From Pontibacter amylolyticus (GTDB lineage Bacteria; Bacteroidota; Bacteroidia; Cytophagales; Hymenobacteraceae), in NCBI RefSeq assembly GCF_014638845.1, contig NZ_BMFP01000006.1, positions 1 through 64,000 on the forward strand: a DNA stretch of 64,000 nucleotides. The letters run 5' to 3'. The notes under the pieces were generated by a model, which was not told the DNA's origin, ran no database searches, and saw only the letters and a list, made by a program, of their open reading frames with translations. Position numbers and translations under genes: made by a program. Of this stretch, positions 52,241 through 61,659 are shown one piece after another (positions within the stretch are counted from its first letter, which is position 1; the number at the start of each line of letters is the position of its first letter).

Positions 52241-53059
52241 ATGAAAATAGCAATTCAAGGTATAGCGGGAGCCTTCCACGAAGAGGCTGCCCGGCTCCGG
52301 TTCGGCGATCAGCAATTGGAAATAGTACCATGCCTCACCTTTCGGGAACTGGCTGCGGCCCTCGCCACCGGACTGGCCGACAAGGGCATCATGGCGATAG
52401 AGAATACCATCTCCGGCACCATACAGCCCAACCTGGAGCTGATTAGGGAGCATAATCTATGGATCAGCGGCGAGGTGATCATGCGCATTCGCCAGCACCT
52501 GGGCGGTGTGCCTGGCTCGTCGCTGCAGAGCATCCGCAAGGTATACTCCCACTACATGGCCCTCAACCAGTGTCGCCCTTTTTTCGAGGCCTATCCTGCA
52601 GTGGAGCTGATCGAGTCAGAAGACACGGCGCTGAGCATCCGGGACGTAGCCGAAGCCGGCTCAACGGAGCTGGCAGCCATCGGCAGCTCGTTGGCCATTG
52701 CCCAGCACGGCCTGATCGTGCTCGGGGAGGGGATTGAGGCGAGTAAGCAGAACTATACCCGCTTCCTGGTGCTGGACAGGCAGCCGCAGCCAGTCACTTC
52801 CTGCAACAAGGCGACCCTCAGTCTGGTGCTGCTACCCCACCCGGAGGCTTTCACGCAGGCCATGGCGCTGCTGCAGGAGCAACGCATTCAGCTATCCAAA
52901 ATCGAATCAATAACCATACCCGGGCGACCATGGCTTTATCGCTATTACCTGGACCTGCGATTTGAGGCAGAAGAGCAGTTGGATGAACTACTGCAAGCGC
53001 TTGCACCGATAACAGAATCCCTGCACCTGATGGGGAAATATACTGCAAACAGAAAGTGA
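52241..53059 (+). CDS. pheA: Prephenate dehydratase
   Basis: 272 aa from ATG 52241; the TTG at 52232 lies in the terminator T-run and is not the start. Catalytic-domain motifs: IQGIAGAFHEEAA, MAIENTISGTIQPN, and the conserved T-R-F in NYTRFLVL. The C-terminal ACT domain (TLSLVLLPHPEAFTQAMALL; ITIPGRPWLYRYYLDL) carries the Phe-binding region for feedback inhibition. It converts prephenate to phenylpyruvate. It has no chorismate mutase domain; the next gene supplies that. It lies directly behind two tandem Phe attenuators. Confidence 0.93.
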   Translation: MKIAIQGIAGAFHEEAARLRFGDQQLEIVPCLTFRELAAALATGLADKGIMAIENTISGTIQPNLELIREHNLWISGEVIMRIRQHLGGVPGSSLQSIRKVYSHYMALNQCRPFFEAYPAVELIESEDTALSIRDVAEAGSTELAAIGSSLAIAQHGLIVLGEGIEASKQNYTRFLVLDRQPQPVTSCNKATLSLVLLPHPEAFTQAMALLQEQRIQLSKIESITIPGRPWLYRYYLDLRFEAEEQLDELLQALAPITESLHLMGKYTANRK

Positions 53060-53097
53060 AACTAAGATTGAAATCAACCAAGCATAATACACTCATC

Positions 53098-54168
53098 ATG
53101 AATACCATGAAAAAGATAAATAACACCTGGCCAACTAATACAAAAGAGCAACCACTGATCATCGCAGGCCCATGCAGTGCCGAAACAGAGGAGCAGGTAA
53201 TGGAAATTGCCCACCAGCTGAAAACAACGGGTACAAGCATATACAGAGCAGGCATCTGGAAGCCGCGTACACGTCCCGGGATGTTCGAGGGAGTAGGTGC
53301 CGAAGGGTTGAAATGGCTGCAGCGGGTAAAGGAAGAAACCGGTCTGCGGGTGGCAACAGAAGTTGCCAATAAAGACCACGTGAATGAGTGCCTGAAGCAT
53401 GGAATCGATGTGCTGTGGATCGGTGCCCGCACAACAGCCAATCCGTTCGCCGTGCAGGAGATTGCCGACGCGCTGCAGGGGGTGGATGTGCCGGTACTGG
53501 TTAAAAACCCTGTGAACCCGGACGTAAACCTGTGGCTTGGTGCGATTGAGCGACTGGAGAAGGCGGGTATCAGCAATCCGGGGGCTATTCACAGAGGGAT
53601 ATCGCCGCTTGGTAAATCCATCTACCGCAACAACCCGGAGTGGCAAATGCCCCTCGCCCTGAAGGAGCAGCGCCCGGACATACTCCTTATAAACGACCCA
53701 AGCCATATTGCCGGGAACCGCCAACTGCTGGCAGGTATAGCCGAGACCGCTATTGGTCTTGAGATGGAGGGACTTATGATTGAGACGCACCATAACCCCG
53801 ATGCTGCCTGGAGCGATGCCGCCCAGCAGATCACGCCACAGGCGCTGACAGTGCTATTGGCTAAAATGAAGTTAACCACCGGTACTGCAGCTGAGGTGGC
53901 CACGGCCGATCTGGGGAATATGCGCAGCTCCATCGATTACATTGATGAGCAATTGATCGACTTGTTGAGCTACAGAATGCAGGTTGTGGCTGAAATCGGG
54001 CAATACAAAAGGCAGCATGGGATGGCTGTGATCCAGGAAGAAAGATGGACGGAACTGCTGACAAAACATGCAAGCCAGGCTGCTGGCAGAAACCTGGATG
54101 GAGAGTTCGTAACGCAGCTTTTCAACAGCATTCACCGCGAGTCTGTCAACAGACAGAACCTGGTTTAA
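53098..54168 (+). CDS. Bifunctional DAHP synthase (type I beta) - chorismate mutase
   Basis: 356 aa from ATG 53098, 38 bp after pheA; an upstream GTG overlapping pheA is less likely. The DAHP synthase domain (~15-255) has LIIAGPCSAETEEQVMEIAH, AGIWKPRTRPG, LWIGARTTANP and NDPSHIAGNRQ; it lacks long N-terminal regulatory extensions. Residues ~275-356 are an AroQ chorismate mutase helix bundle (SSIDYIDEQLIDLLSYRMQV, then AEIGQYKRQHGM). The fusion covers the first aromatic step and the chorismate-to-prephenate step, so with pheA the operon makes phenylpyruvate from prephenate and feeds the pathway. Cotranscription behind the Phe attenuators is expected. Confidence 0.92.
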   Translation: MNTMKKINNTWPTNTKEQPLIIAGPCSAETEEQVMEIAHQLKTTGTSIYRAGIWKPRTRPGMFEGVGAEGLKWLQRVKEETGLRVATEVANKDHVNECLKHGIDVLWIGARTTANPFAVQEIADALQGVDVPVLVKNPVNPDVNLWLGAIERLEKAGISNPGAIHRGISPLGKSIYRNNPEWQMPLALKEQRPDILLINDPSHIAGNRQLLAGIAETAIGLEMEGLMIETHHNPDAAWSDAAQQITPQALTVLLAKMKLTTGTAAEVATADLGNMRSSIDYIDEQLIDLLSYRMQVVAEIGQYKRQHGMAVIQEERWTELLTKHASQAAGRNLDGEFVTQLFNSIHRESVNRQNLV

Positions 54169-54183
54169 ATAGAATTTAGGGAA

Positions 54184-54212
54184 GCAGGAGATGCTGCGCT
54201 ACGCATCTCTGC
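54184..54212. terminator. Hairpin between convergent genes
   Basis: GCAGGAGATGC (54184-54194) pairs with GCATCTCTGC (54203-54212) with one bulged base. Little T-tract. It probably ends the pheA operon and/or the opposing gene. Confidence 0.5.
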
Positions 54213-54241
54213 TGCCCCCTTTAGAGGTGTAATCCACTCTG

Positions 54242-55786
54242 TTATTTTAGGGTTGCGGACTTGCGTTTAATTACCTCCTGCACCGGTATGTTTTCAATTT
54301 TGCTTTCGAGCCAGGAAATAATGTCCAGGTACAGAAATGGTCTTCTTTCAAACGGATCAGCCGCTATACTCTCTAGTTTGGTCTTGAGCGAAATAAAGGC
54401 GTCCCGGAGTTCGTGCGGTGCAATGTCCCCCAGTTTGCGCAGGAAACGGAAGATCTCTACCTGCATCTGCTGCTGGTTGTTCATCTTGCCAAGGAAGTGG
54501 TATACCGACTTGATCTGGTACTCCAGCGCCTCATCTTCGCCTGCCTCATAGTGTGCTATCAGATTCAGTATCCGGGCAAAGCACTGCAAGTCTTCCCGCA
54601 GGCTGATGTCCTTAAAGCGAATGATCTTGTTGAGGTATTCGATCGCTTTGTAGTTGTCCCCGCTGCCAAAGTATAAGCTGGCTATTTTAAAAAAGAAGAT
54701 CAGCTGTCGGTGCGGGTCAAGCTGCAATTTAAAATGCTCCAGTTTGTCCAGAATAACCGGTACCAGTTCCAGTCCCTCGGTAAACCGGCCTTCCATAAAG
54801 TGCAGGTTGATCTTGTTTGTTTCGATGTAGAGGAACAGCAGCATTTCGGTGTTGGGGCTAATGCGCCTCTTCTCGTCCTTCGAGAAGTCCTCTAATTGCT
54901 GCAGCACTTCTTTGAACTTGCTATAATAGAGTAGGTTGAACAAAGCTGCCAGCAAATTGTGAAGGCCTTTGATGTATAGCATGGTTTGCTTTTCCTTCAT
55001 ACCAGGGTAGTGTTCGAACAGGTCCACCCACTTTTGGGCATACCTGTAGGCTGACCGGAAGTCCTGTACGATGTAAAAATACCATACGTGCGACTGGTAG
55101 TAAGACAGTTTCTCATAAAAGCCTGCCGTGCTAAGGTCAAACTCAGGCAAGTGCGATTTAAAATAAGCTGTTATGGCTTCGTAATCCTCGTCGTTGCGCG
55201 CATGCCCTGCCTTGATGTAGAGACCGTACATGCGAAGCCCCAGGTTGGAAAGCTTATGCAGTTGTGACACATGCGCTGCAACGTCCATCGACTCCTCAGA
55301 AAGCGTATCCGCTCTCCCGGCCAGGCTGCGGGTAATGTACTGCGACTCGATCATCTTCTCAAAATCCAAAGCCTCCAGAGCCGTATGCTGCATTTCTGCC
55401 TGCAGGGCCTGCACTTTGACCTTATCCAGCATTTTCAGGCTCTGCTGATAAAGGCCTCTGTTATACAGCACACGGGCGTAGTCGAGTTGCTCGTGCAGTT
55501 GTATATCGATGTTCTGACCTGCGTGGTAAAGACGCAGATCAGAGAGTATATTCTTGTAAAGATTCGCCTTCATATTGGCGAGCTGAACCTTCTTCACATC
55601 AAGTGCCAGTGCCAGTATCTTCTCTTCGTCATACACGCTCAGGCTGTCGAGTGCGTCGAACAGCTGCAAAAATTTCAAGCCCTCCGTGGCACCCTGCCGC
55701 TTGGCAAAGAGACGGAAGTGCCGCTTCTCTGATTTAGTCAGCGATTTCACCAATTGAAAAACAGGATCAGTTATTCCGTTAGCCAT
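54242..55786 (-). CDS. Hypothetical all-helical (TPR-like) protein, 514 aa
   Basis: ATG at 55786 (MANGITDPVFQLVKSLTKSE); a TTG 5 codons upstream is less likely. The protein is almost entirely helical, with TPR-like pairs (LDYARVLYNRGLYQQSLKML; LYFGSGDNYKAIEYLNKIIR) and many aromatic residues (FYEKLSYYQSHVWYFYIVQD). There is no signal peptide, membrane helix or enzymatic motif. Proteins of this look recur in Cytophagales without a known function. It lies alone between convergent and divergent biosynthetic operons. Confidence 0.72.
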   Translation of the reverse strand: MANGITDPVFQLVKSLTKSEKRHFRLFAKRQGATEGLKFLQLFDALDSLSVYDEEKILALALDVKKVQLANMKANLYKNILSDLRLYHAGQNIDIQLHEQLDYARVLYNRGLYQQSLKMLDKVKVQALQAEMQHTALEALDFEKMIESQYITRSLAGRADTLSEESMDVAAHVSQLHKLSNLGLRMYGLYIKAGHARNDEDYEAITAYFKSHLPEFDLSTAGFYEKLSYYQSHVWYFYIVQDFRSAYRYAQKWVDLFEHYPGMKEKQTMLYIKGLHNLLAALFNLLYYSKFKEVLQQLEDFSKDEKRRISPNTEMLLFLYIETNKINLHFMEGRFTEGLELVPVILDKLEHFKLQLDPHRQLIFFFKIASLYFGSGDNYKAIEYLNKIIRFKDISLREDLQCFARILNLIAHYEAGEDEALEYQIKSVYHFLGKMNNQQQMQVEIFRFLRKLGDIAPHELRDAFISLKTKLESIAADPFERRPFLYLDIISWLESKIENIPVQEVIKRKSATLK

Positions 55787-55877
55787 TGTATTATTAAGCA
55801 AATTAATCCATTGGTATTCAGGTGATTGTAGTCTTGAATTTTAGTCTTGGAAATAGTAGCCTTATCTGGAAATAGTT

Positions 55878-55915
55878 TTTGGAGGTGCTGGTTTTGGCCT
55901 TAATTGCCCTCCAAA
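55878..55915 (+). promoter_or_regulatory. Hairpin in the leuA 5' region with Leu/Val-rich upstream frame
   Basis: TTTGGAGG (55878-55885) and CCTCCAAA (55908-55915) are perfect arms around a 22-nt loop. A CTTTTTT run follows 7 nt later. An open frame from TTG 55879 reads [11 protein letters not shown], rich in Leu/Val/Ile, and is in frame with leuA. It might be a relic or variant of an attenuator, or a coincidence. Lower confidence than the phe and ilv attenuators. Confidence 0.35.
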
Positions 55916-55953
55916 GTAGAGACTTTTTTCAGCAATACAGAAATCAAATTAAA

Positions 55954-57120
55954 ATGTCGGTCCAGAAAATACAAATATTTGATACCACGCTGCGGGATGG
56001 TGAACAAGTGCCAGGCTGCAAGTTGAATGTGGATGAAAAACTGGTGATTGCAAGGCAGTTAGAGCTGCTGGGGGTGGATGTGATAGAGGCTGGTTTTCCG
56101 GTTTCGAGTCCTGGTGATTTTGAAGCGGTGAAGGCGATTGCAGCCCAGACAAAAGAAATCACAGTTTGCGGGCTGTCCAGAGCAGTAGAGCAGGACATCC
56201 TTACAGCTGCAGAGGCACTCACGCACGCAAAGCGACCGCGCATCCACACAGGTATAGGCACCTCCGAATCGCACATCAATTTTAAGCTGCGCACCACCCA
56301 GGAGAAAGTGCTGGAGCGTGCCGTGGAGGCGGTGAGGCTGGCAAAAAGGTTTGTAGAAGATGTGGAGTTCTATGCTGAGGATGCTGGCAGAACCGATAAT
56401 ACCTTTCTGGCCAGGGTATGCGAAGCAGCCATTAAAGCAGGCGCCACCGTGCTCAATATACCGGACACCACCGGCTATTGCCTGCCTGATGAGTATGGCG
56501 CGAAGATCAAGTACCTGGTAGATAATGTGAGGGGCATCGAGCGAGTGACTCTTTCTACCCACTGCCATAATGATCTGGGCCTTGCAACGGCCAACTCCAT
56601 TGCGGGCGCTATCAATGGTGCGCGGCAGATAGAATGCACCATCAATGGGGTAGGGGAGCGTGCCGGCAACACGGCGCTGGAAGAAGTGGTGATGATCATG
56701 CGCCAGCACCCATACCTGAACCTGCAGACCAACGTCAACAGCAAACTGCTTTCAGAGGCTTCCGCCATGGTGTCGCACATGATGCGCATGCCGGTGCAGC
56801 CCAACAAAGCCATCGTGGGGGCGAATGCTTTCTCCCATTCCAGCGGCATACACCAGGACGGCGTGATCAAGCACCGCGAAACCTACGAGATCATTGATCC
56901 GCGTGATGTCGGCGTGCTGGATTCCTCTATCGTGCTGACGGCAAGATCCGGCCGGGCAGCCCTGGCCTTCCGACTGCAGAAGATCGGTTACAACTTTGAT
57001 AAGAGCACCCTTGACAAAGCGTATGCATCCTTTCTGGAAGTGGCAGACCGGGCAAAAGAAGTGCATGACAAGGACCTGCATGTGCTGGTAGAGAAGGAAA
57101 ACCTGTTAGTGGCAAATTAA
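55954..57120 (+). CDS. leuA: 2-isopropylmalate synthase, short form without the regulatory domain
   Basis: 388 aa from ATG 55954. Motifs: [14 protein letters not shown] (R14, D15), [26 protein letters not shown], and [15 protein letters not shown] with the metal-binding H-x-H. It condenses acetyl-CoA with 2-ketoisovalerate to start leucine synthesis. Usual LeuA proteins are ~500-550 aa with a C-terminal leucine-binding LeuA dimer domain; this one stops after the catalytic domain and subdomains. Feedback control by leucine may therefore be absent or occur differently. It is first gene of leuACDB, with leuC 3 bp downstream. Homocitrate or citramalate synthase are less likely given leuCDB. Confidence 0.9.
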   Translation: MSVQKIQIFDTTLRDGEQVPGCKLNVDEKLVIARQLELLGVDVIEAGFPVSSPGDFEAVKAIAAQTKEITVCGLSRAVEQDILTAAEALTHAKRPRIHTGIGTSESHINFKLRTTQEKVLERAVEAVRLAKRFVEDVEFYAEDAGRTDNTFLARVCEAAIKAGATVLNIPDTTGYCLPDEYGAKIKYLVDNVRGIERVTLSTHCHNDLGLATANSIAGAINGARQIECTINGVGERAGNTALEEVVMIMRQHPYLNLQTNVNSKLLSEASAMVSHMMRMPVQPNKAIVGANAFSHSSGIHQDGVIKHRETYEIIDPRDVGVLDSSIVLTARSGRAALAFRLQKIGYNFDKSTLDKAYASFLEVADRAKEVHDKDLHVLVEKENLLVAN

Positions 57121-57123
57121 CCC

Positions 57124-58518
57124 ATGAAGAAGACATTATTCGATAAAATCTGGGATGCCCATGTGGTGCGTTCCATACCGGGTGGCCTGGATGTGTTTTA
57201 CATCGACAAGCACCTGATCCATGAAGTGACCAGTCCACAGGCTTTTGATGAACTGGAGGCCCGCAACCTGCCGCTGTACCGCAGAAAGCAGATCGTAGCC
57301 ACCGCAGACCACAACGTACCGACCCGCAACCAGCACCTGCCCATTCAGGATCAGTTGTCACGGTTTCAGGTAGATAAGCTGACATCTAACTGTGAAAAGT
57401 ATGGGGTGGAGCTTTTTGGCCTGGGCCACCCCAACCAGGGCATCGTGCACGTGATCGGTCCGGAACTGGGCATCACGCAGCCTGGCATGACGATCGTGTG
57501 CGGCGACAGCCATACCTCCACGCATGGCGCTTTTGGAGCCATTGCCTTCGGTATCGGCACCAGCCAGGTAGCGCAGGTAATGGCAACGCAGTGTCTGCTG
57601 CTCAGCCGTCCTCGTAAGATGCGAATCTCCGTGGAAGGTGAACTGCGCAAAGGCGTCACCGCCAAGGACCTCATCCTGTACGTGATCGCCAAACTCGGCA
57701 CCGGCGGTGCCACCGGCTATTTTGTGGAGTATGCCGGCAGCGCCATCCGCTCGCTGAGTATGGAGGGGCGCATGACGGTGTGCAACATGAGCATCGAAAT
57801 GGGTGCCCGCGGCGGCATGATCGCGCCGGACGAGACTACCTATACCTACCTGAAAGGTCGCCCGCACGCACCGCATGGCGAGCGCTGGGAACAGGCGCTC
57901 GCATACTGGAGCACCCTGTATACTGAAGAAGGCGCCGAATTTGACGCCGAGCTGACCTTTGAAGCGGCCGATATTGCGCCGATGATCACCTATGGCACCA
58001 ATCCAGGTATGGGCATTGCCATCAACTCCACTATACCTGCCACCGTGCCTGCCAGTGAGGCAGCCAGCTTTGACAAATCGCTGCAATACATGGGTTTTGC
58101 GCCGGGTGAGTCGTTGCTGGGCAAGGAAGTGAACTACGTGTTTATCGGCAGCTGCACCAACTCCCGCATCGAGGACCTGCGCCAGGTAGCGGAGTATGTG
58201 AAGGGCAGGCAGAAAGCCAGCCATGTGGAGGCGATCATCGTGCCGGGCTCAAAGCAGGTAGAGCTTCAGGCTCGTGAGGAGGGGCTGGACAGACTGTTGG
58301 CCGAAGCAGGGTTTGAGCTTAGAGAACCTGGTTGCAGCGCCTGCCTCGCCATGAACGACGACAAGATTCCGGCTGGTGCCTATTGCGTTTCCACCTCCAA
58401 CCGGAATTTTGAGGGACGGCAAGGGCCGGGTTCCCGCACACTGCTGGCCAGTCCGCTGGTGGCGGCCATTACCGCCGTGGAAGGAAAGATCGTGGACATA
58501 ACCCAATACCTGAACTAA
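57124..58518 (+). CDS. leuC: 3-isopropylmalate dehydratase large subunit
   Basis: 464 aa, normal length. Aconitase-fold motifs: [12 protein letters not shown] at the start, [20 protein letters not shown], and the three [4Fe-4S] cysteines C344 ([11 protein letters not shown]), C404 and C407 ([10 protein letters not shown]). With LeuD it isomerises 2- to 3-isopropylmalate in leucine synthesis. It overlaps leuD by one base (TAATG), so the subunits are translationally coupled. Confidence 0.97.
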   Translation: MKKTLFDKIWDAHVVRSIPGGLDVFYIDKHLIHEVTSPQAFDELEARNLPLYRRKQIVATADHNVPTRNQHLPIQDQLSRFQVDKLTSNCEKYGVELFGLGHPNQGIVHVIGPELGITQPGMTIVCGDSHTSTHGAFGAIAFGIGTSQVAQVMATQCLLLSRPRKMRISVEGELRKGVTAKDLILYVIAKLGTGGATGYFVEYAGSAIRSLSMEGRMTVCNMSIEMGARGGMIAPDETTYTYLKGRPHAPHGERWEQALAYWSTLYTEEGAEFDAELTFEAADIAPMITYGTNPGMGIAINSTIPATVPASEAASFDKSLQYMGFAPGESLLGKEVNYVFIGSCTNSRIEDLRQVAEYVKGRQKASHVEAIIVPGSKQVELQAREEGLDRLLAEAGFELREPGCSACLAMNDDKIPAGAYCVSTSNRNFEGRQGPGSRTLLASPLVAAITAVEGKIVDITQYLN

Positions 58519-59114
58519 TGGAGAAGTTTGAAATCATGCGGACGGGAGCTGTTCCCATGCCGATAGAGAATATTGATACCGACCAGATTATACCTGCCCG
58601 CTTTCTGAAAGCCACTTCCAGGGAAGGCTTTGGTGAGAACCTTTTCCGGGACTGGCGCTACGACAGCAACGGCGAACCCAAAACGGACTTTGTGCTAAAC
58701 AGCAGCCGCTACAAGGGGCAGGTACTGCTGGCCGGCAAAAATTTTGGCTGCGGATCGAGCCGCGAACACGCTGCCTGGGCCATCTATGATGCCGGTTACC
58801 GGGTGGTGATCTCCAGCTACTTTGCCGACATCTTCCGGGGCAATGCCCTCAACAACGGCCTGCTGCCTTTGCAGGTGTCGGATGAGGTGCTACAGCGGCT
58901 GTTCGCGCTGGTGGAGGCCGATCCGCAGACGGAATTTGTAGTGAACCTGCTGGAACAGAAGCTATACCTGCCGGCAACCGGTGAGCGCATCACATTCGAT
59001 ATAAACCCCTACAAGAAAGAGTGCCTGATCAAAGGCTATGATGACATTGATTTTTTAGTGAGCCAGAAAGAGGCGATAGAAGCATACGAGAATACAAGAG
59101 CATGGACATATTGA
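58518..59114 (+). CDS. leuD: 3-isopropylmalate dehydratase small subunit
   Basis: 198 aa. Swivel-domain motifs: [30 protein letters not shown] and [19 protein letters not shown]. It completes the heterodimeric isomerase with LeuC. Its last 13 bases overlap the start of leuB. Confidence 0.97.
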   Translation: MEKFEIMRTGAVPMPIENIDTDQIIPARFLKATSREGFGENLFRDWRYDSNGEPKTDFVLNSSRYKGQVLLAGKNFGCGSSREHAAWAIYDAGYRVVISSYFADIFRGNALNNGLLPLQVSDEVLQRLFALVEADPQTEFVVNLLEQKLYLPATGERITFDINPYKKECLIKGYDDIDFLVSQKEAIEAYENTRAWTY

Positions 59115-60220
59115 ATAAAAAAATCGTTGTACTGCCCGGCGACGGCATCGGACCTGAGGTTTGTGAGGAAGCGATCAAGGTATTGGAGGCAGTAGCAGAA
59201 AGGTTTGGCCATCGGTTTACCTTTGAAAAGCACCTGATGGGGGCCTGCGCCATTGACGCCACAGGGAACCCGCTGCCGGATGAAACGCTGGAGGCCTGTT
59301 ACTATGCTGACGCGGTGCTGCTGGGCGCCATCGGCGATCCAAAGTATGACAACAACCCTGCTGCTAAGGTACGGCCGGAGCAGGGGCTGCTGCAATTGCG
59401 TAAGTCGCTGGGACTGTACGCCAACATACGCCCGGTAACAGCCTACGATGTGCTGCTGGACCACTCACCGCTAAAGAGCGAACGCATTGCCGGTGCTGAT
59501 ATGCTTATCTTCCGGGAACTGACCGGAGGCATCTACTTCGGCGAAAAAGGCCGTACCGCTGATGAAGCGTATGATCACTGCACCTACAACCGGGAAGAGA
59601 TCACCCGGATCGCGCACCTTGCCTTCCAGGCTGCTGAAAACCGACGCAATAAGCTTACCCTGGTCGATAAGGCCAACGTGCTCGAAACGTCACGCTTATG
59701 GCGGGAGGTCGTGCAGGGTATAGCACCGGAGTATCCTTCCGTAGCAGTAGACTACCTGTTTGTGGACAATGCCGCCATGCAGCTGATCCTGAACCCCCGT
59801 CAGTTTGACGTCATGCTGACCGAGAACATGTTCGGGGATATCCTGTCGGACGAAGCTTCTGTCATTGCCGGTTCGCTGGGACTGCTCCCTTCGGCTTCGG
59901 TAGGAAATATTGTGTCGCTGTTTGAGCCGATTCACGGCTCTTACCCACAGGCCAAAGGCAAAAGTATAGCCAACCCGATCGCAGCCATCCTGTCCGGCGC
60001 GATGATGCTGGAGCACTTTGGCCTTCAGGCGGAAGCAGATGCTGTAAAGGAAGCAGTGCAGAATGCCTTACGCAACGAGGTGCTGACGCCTGAGCTGAAT
60101 GCCGTCTCTCCGTATACCACGGAGCAAGTGGGTAGTTTTATAGCCTACTTTGTGCTAGAGGGTGTAGGGAGCGTGCCTCAAAAAGAGAATATTGAAGTGG
60201 GATTAAGCACGATCATCTAA
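59102..60220 (+). CDS. leuB: 3-isopropylmalate dehydrogenase
   Basis: 372 aa. Motifs: [35 protein letters not shown], the substrate-binding [16 protein letters not shown], and the metal/NAD site [27 protein letters not shown]-type. It oxidatively decarboxylates 3-isopropylmalate to 2-ketoisocaproate. It is the last gene of leuACDB. No strong terminator directly follows. The next 200 bp carry the promoter and leader of the ilv operon. Confidence 0.97.
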   Translation: MDILNKKIVVLPGDGIGPEVCEEAIKVLEAVAERFGHRFTFEKHLMGACAIDATGNPLPDETLEACYYADAVLLGAIGDPKYDNNPAAKVRPEQGLLQLRKSLGLYANIRPVTAYDVLLDHSPLKSERIAGADMLIFRELTGGIYFGEKGRTADEAYDHCTYNREEITRIAHLAFQAAENRRNKLTLVDKANVLETSRLWREVVQGIAPEYPSVAVDYLFVDNAAMQLILNPRQFDVMLTENMFGDILSDEASVIAGSLGLLPSASVGNIVSLFEPIHGSYPQAKGKSIANPIAAILSGAMMLEHFGLQAEADAVKEAVQNALRNEVLTPELNAVSPYTTEQVGSFIAYFVLEGVGSVPQKENIEVGLSTII

Positions 60221-60406
60221 CTACAATAGTGGTGCCCCAAGCCTGTGGAGGTATATACCAGGAACATTAGGTTATAGAAAGCGTCTTGCTACTGATTTGT
60301 CTTCTGATAGTCACCAAGGTTTTTTTAATGCATTGAAGAAGAAGGTGCATCAATAAATTTTTTTGAAAAAATCTGTTGAAAAATATGACCCCTATCAAAA
60401 ATGCAT

Positions 60407-60414
60407 TACATTTG
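60407..60414 (+). promoter_or_regulatory. Predicted -7 element of the ilv leader
   Basis: TACATTTG matches the Bacteroidota -7 consensus TAnnTTTG exactly. No TTG sits at the usual -33 spacing (nearest is ~10 bp too far). Transcription would start near 60420, only a few bases before the leader ATG at 60425, as seen for the phe leader. Confidence 0.45.
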
Positions 60415-60424
60415 CCAGCACTGT

Positions 60425-60508
60425 ATGAAAAACCAACTCACAGCCATCGTCATTATTAGCATTATTAACCTTGTGGTAATTACACAAGGCATGGAGATGG
60501 TTTGCTGA
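60425..60508 (+). CDS. Ile/Val/Leu-rich attenuator leader peptide 1
   Basis: 27 codons: MKNQLTAIVIISIINLVVIT then QGMEMVC and TGA. It contains six Ile, four Val and two Leu in a 21-codon core. It lies between a -7-like element and a strong terminator 32 bp downstream, as expected of a branched-chain amino-acid attenuator. GGAGA (60493-60497) and GCTG (60504-60507) near its stop could pair with TCTCC and CAGC of the terminator's left side as an antiterminator with an internal loop. Sequence-based prediction. Confidence 0.82.
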   Translation: MKNQLTAIVIISIINLVVITQGMEMVC

Positions 60509-60540
60509 AACTGAAAGTAAAATTATAAGCTATACTTTGG

Positions 60541-60576
60541 CAGCCGTCTCCCGCAAGAGACGGCTGTTTTTGTTTT
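60541..60576 (+). terminator. Attenuator terminator 1 (ilv)
   Basis: CAGCCGTCTC (60541-60550) / GAGACGGCTG (60557-60566), 10 perfect bp, 6-nt loop, TTTTTGTTTT tail. Confidence 0.92.
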
Positions 60577-60598
60577 AACACCTTTGATTATTAAAACT

Positions 60599-60661
60599 AT
60601 GCGCGCAATAGCTGCATTTATTATTGTCATTATTATTCTTATTCCTCAGCCACCGGGTTGA
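60599..60661 (+). CDS. Ile/Val/Leu-rich attenuator leader peptide 2
   Basis: 20 codons: MRAIAAFIIVIIILIPQPPG then TGA. Seven Ile, one Val and one Leu, with an almost unbroken IIVIIILI run, so Ile is the main signal. It starts 22 bp after terminator 1's T-tract. ACCGGGT (60652-60658), at its last codons, can pair with ACCCGGT (60702-60708), which covers the loop and the first bases of the right arm of terminator 2. That is the expected antiterminator logic. Confidence 0.84.
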   Translation: MRAIAAFIIVIIILIPQPPG

Positions 60662-60686
60662 AGAAACGGACTTCTGTTGCCTATAG

Positions 60687-60724
60687 AAAGCCTTTCTGAC
60701 TACCCGGTCAGAAAGGCTTTTTTT
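60687..60724 (+). terminator. Attenuator terminator 2 (ilv)
   Basis: AAAGCCTTTCTGAC (60687-60700) / GTCAGAAAGGCTTT (60707-60720), 14 perfect bp, 6-nt loop, seven Ts then GTTT. Confidence 0.94.
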
Positions 60725-60765
60725 GTTTACCCATACCAAACCTAAATCTTAAATAATTAGCTACG

Positions 60766-61659
60766 ATGTATTTTAACAACAACACGCTTGTTTTTCTGGA
60801 CGGCAATTATGTAAAAGCCGACCAGGCCAGTTGTAGTGTCTATGCCCAGTCGCTACACTATGGGTATGCCGCTTTCGAAGGCATCAGGTCTTACAGCACA
60901 CCGGCGGGCACGCGTATTTTCAAAGTGAAAGAGCATTACGAACGCCTGCACTATTCCTGCCGGGCGGTGGGCCTGCCACTGGCATATTCGGTGGAGGAGC
61001 TGACAGACTTCACCTACCAACTGCTTGAGAAGAATAACCTGACGGAAGCCTACATTCGTCCGCTGGTATATGCCGGCGAGCCAAATATGGGTATAAAAGC
61101 ACCCGCCACGAGCAACGTTTTTATTGCCGCCTGGGAGTGGGGCAAATACCTCGGAAACCAGTGCCTGCGCCTGATGGTCTCCCCTTACGAGCGTCCCAAC
61201 CCCAGAGCGGTGCCCATCGAGGCCAAGATAGCCGGCCATTATGTCAATTCCATTATCGCCAGTTCCGATGCCAAAAACAAAGGGTACGACGAGGCGCTGT
61301 TGCTTGATATGAACGGCTTCGTAGCCGAAGGGCCGGGCTCCAATTTCTTCTATGAAAAAAACGGGGAGCTTCACACAGCGCCGGCAGGCAGCATTCTCAA
61401 AGGTATAACCCGCAACACCGTCATCGAGCTGGCAAGAGCGTCTGGCATCAAAGTGCATGAGCGATTCTTCACACCGGAGGAGCTGAAGGAGGCAGAAGGA
61501 GCCTTCCTGACGGGCACTGCCGCTGAAGTAGTAGGTGTGTCTTCTATTGGCAGTCACGTCTTCAGGAAGCCCTTTGAAGAAACTATTGGCGCTGCGCTGG
61601 CGGCTAAATATTCAGCACTGGTGACAGGGCGTGCTGCCAGTCCCGTGCTGACACACTAG
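60766..61659 (+). CDS. ilvE: Branched-chain amino acid aminotransferase
   Basis: 297 aa, fold-type IV PLP enzyme. Motifs: SVYAQSLHYGYAAFEGIRSY, the PLP-lysine in IEAKIAGHYVNSI (K154), VAEGPGSNFFYEKNG, and GITRNTVIELA. It transfers the amino group in the last step of Val, Ile and Leu synthesis. It starts 42 bp after the second attenuator's T-run and is therefore under the tandem ilv attenuators. A 267-bp gap without a recognisable signal separates it from ilvD. Confidence 0.95.
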   Translation: MYFNNNTLVFLDGNYVKADQASCSVYAQSLHYGYAAFEGIRSYSTPAGTRIFKVKEHYERLHYSCRAVGLPLAYSVEELTDFTYQLLEKNNLTEAYIRPLVYAGEPNMGIKAPATSNVFIAAWEWGKYLGNQCLRLMVSPYERPNPRAVPIEAKIAGHYVNSIIASSDAKNKGYDEALLLDMNGFVAEGPGSNFFYEKNGELHTAPAGSILKGITRNTVIELARASGIKVHERFFTPEELKEAEGAFLTGTAAEVVGVSSIGSHVFRKPFEETIGAALAAKYSALVTGRAASPVLTH

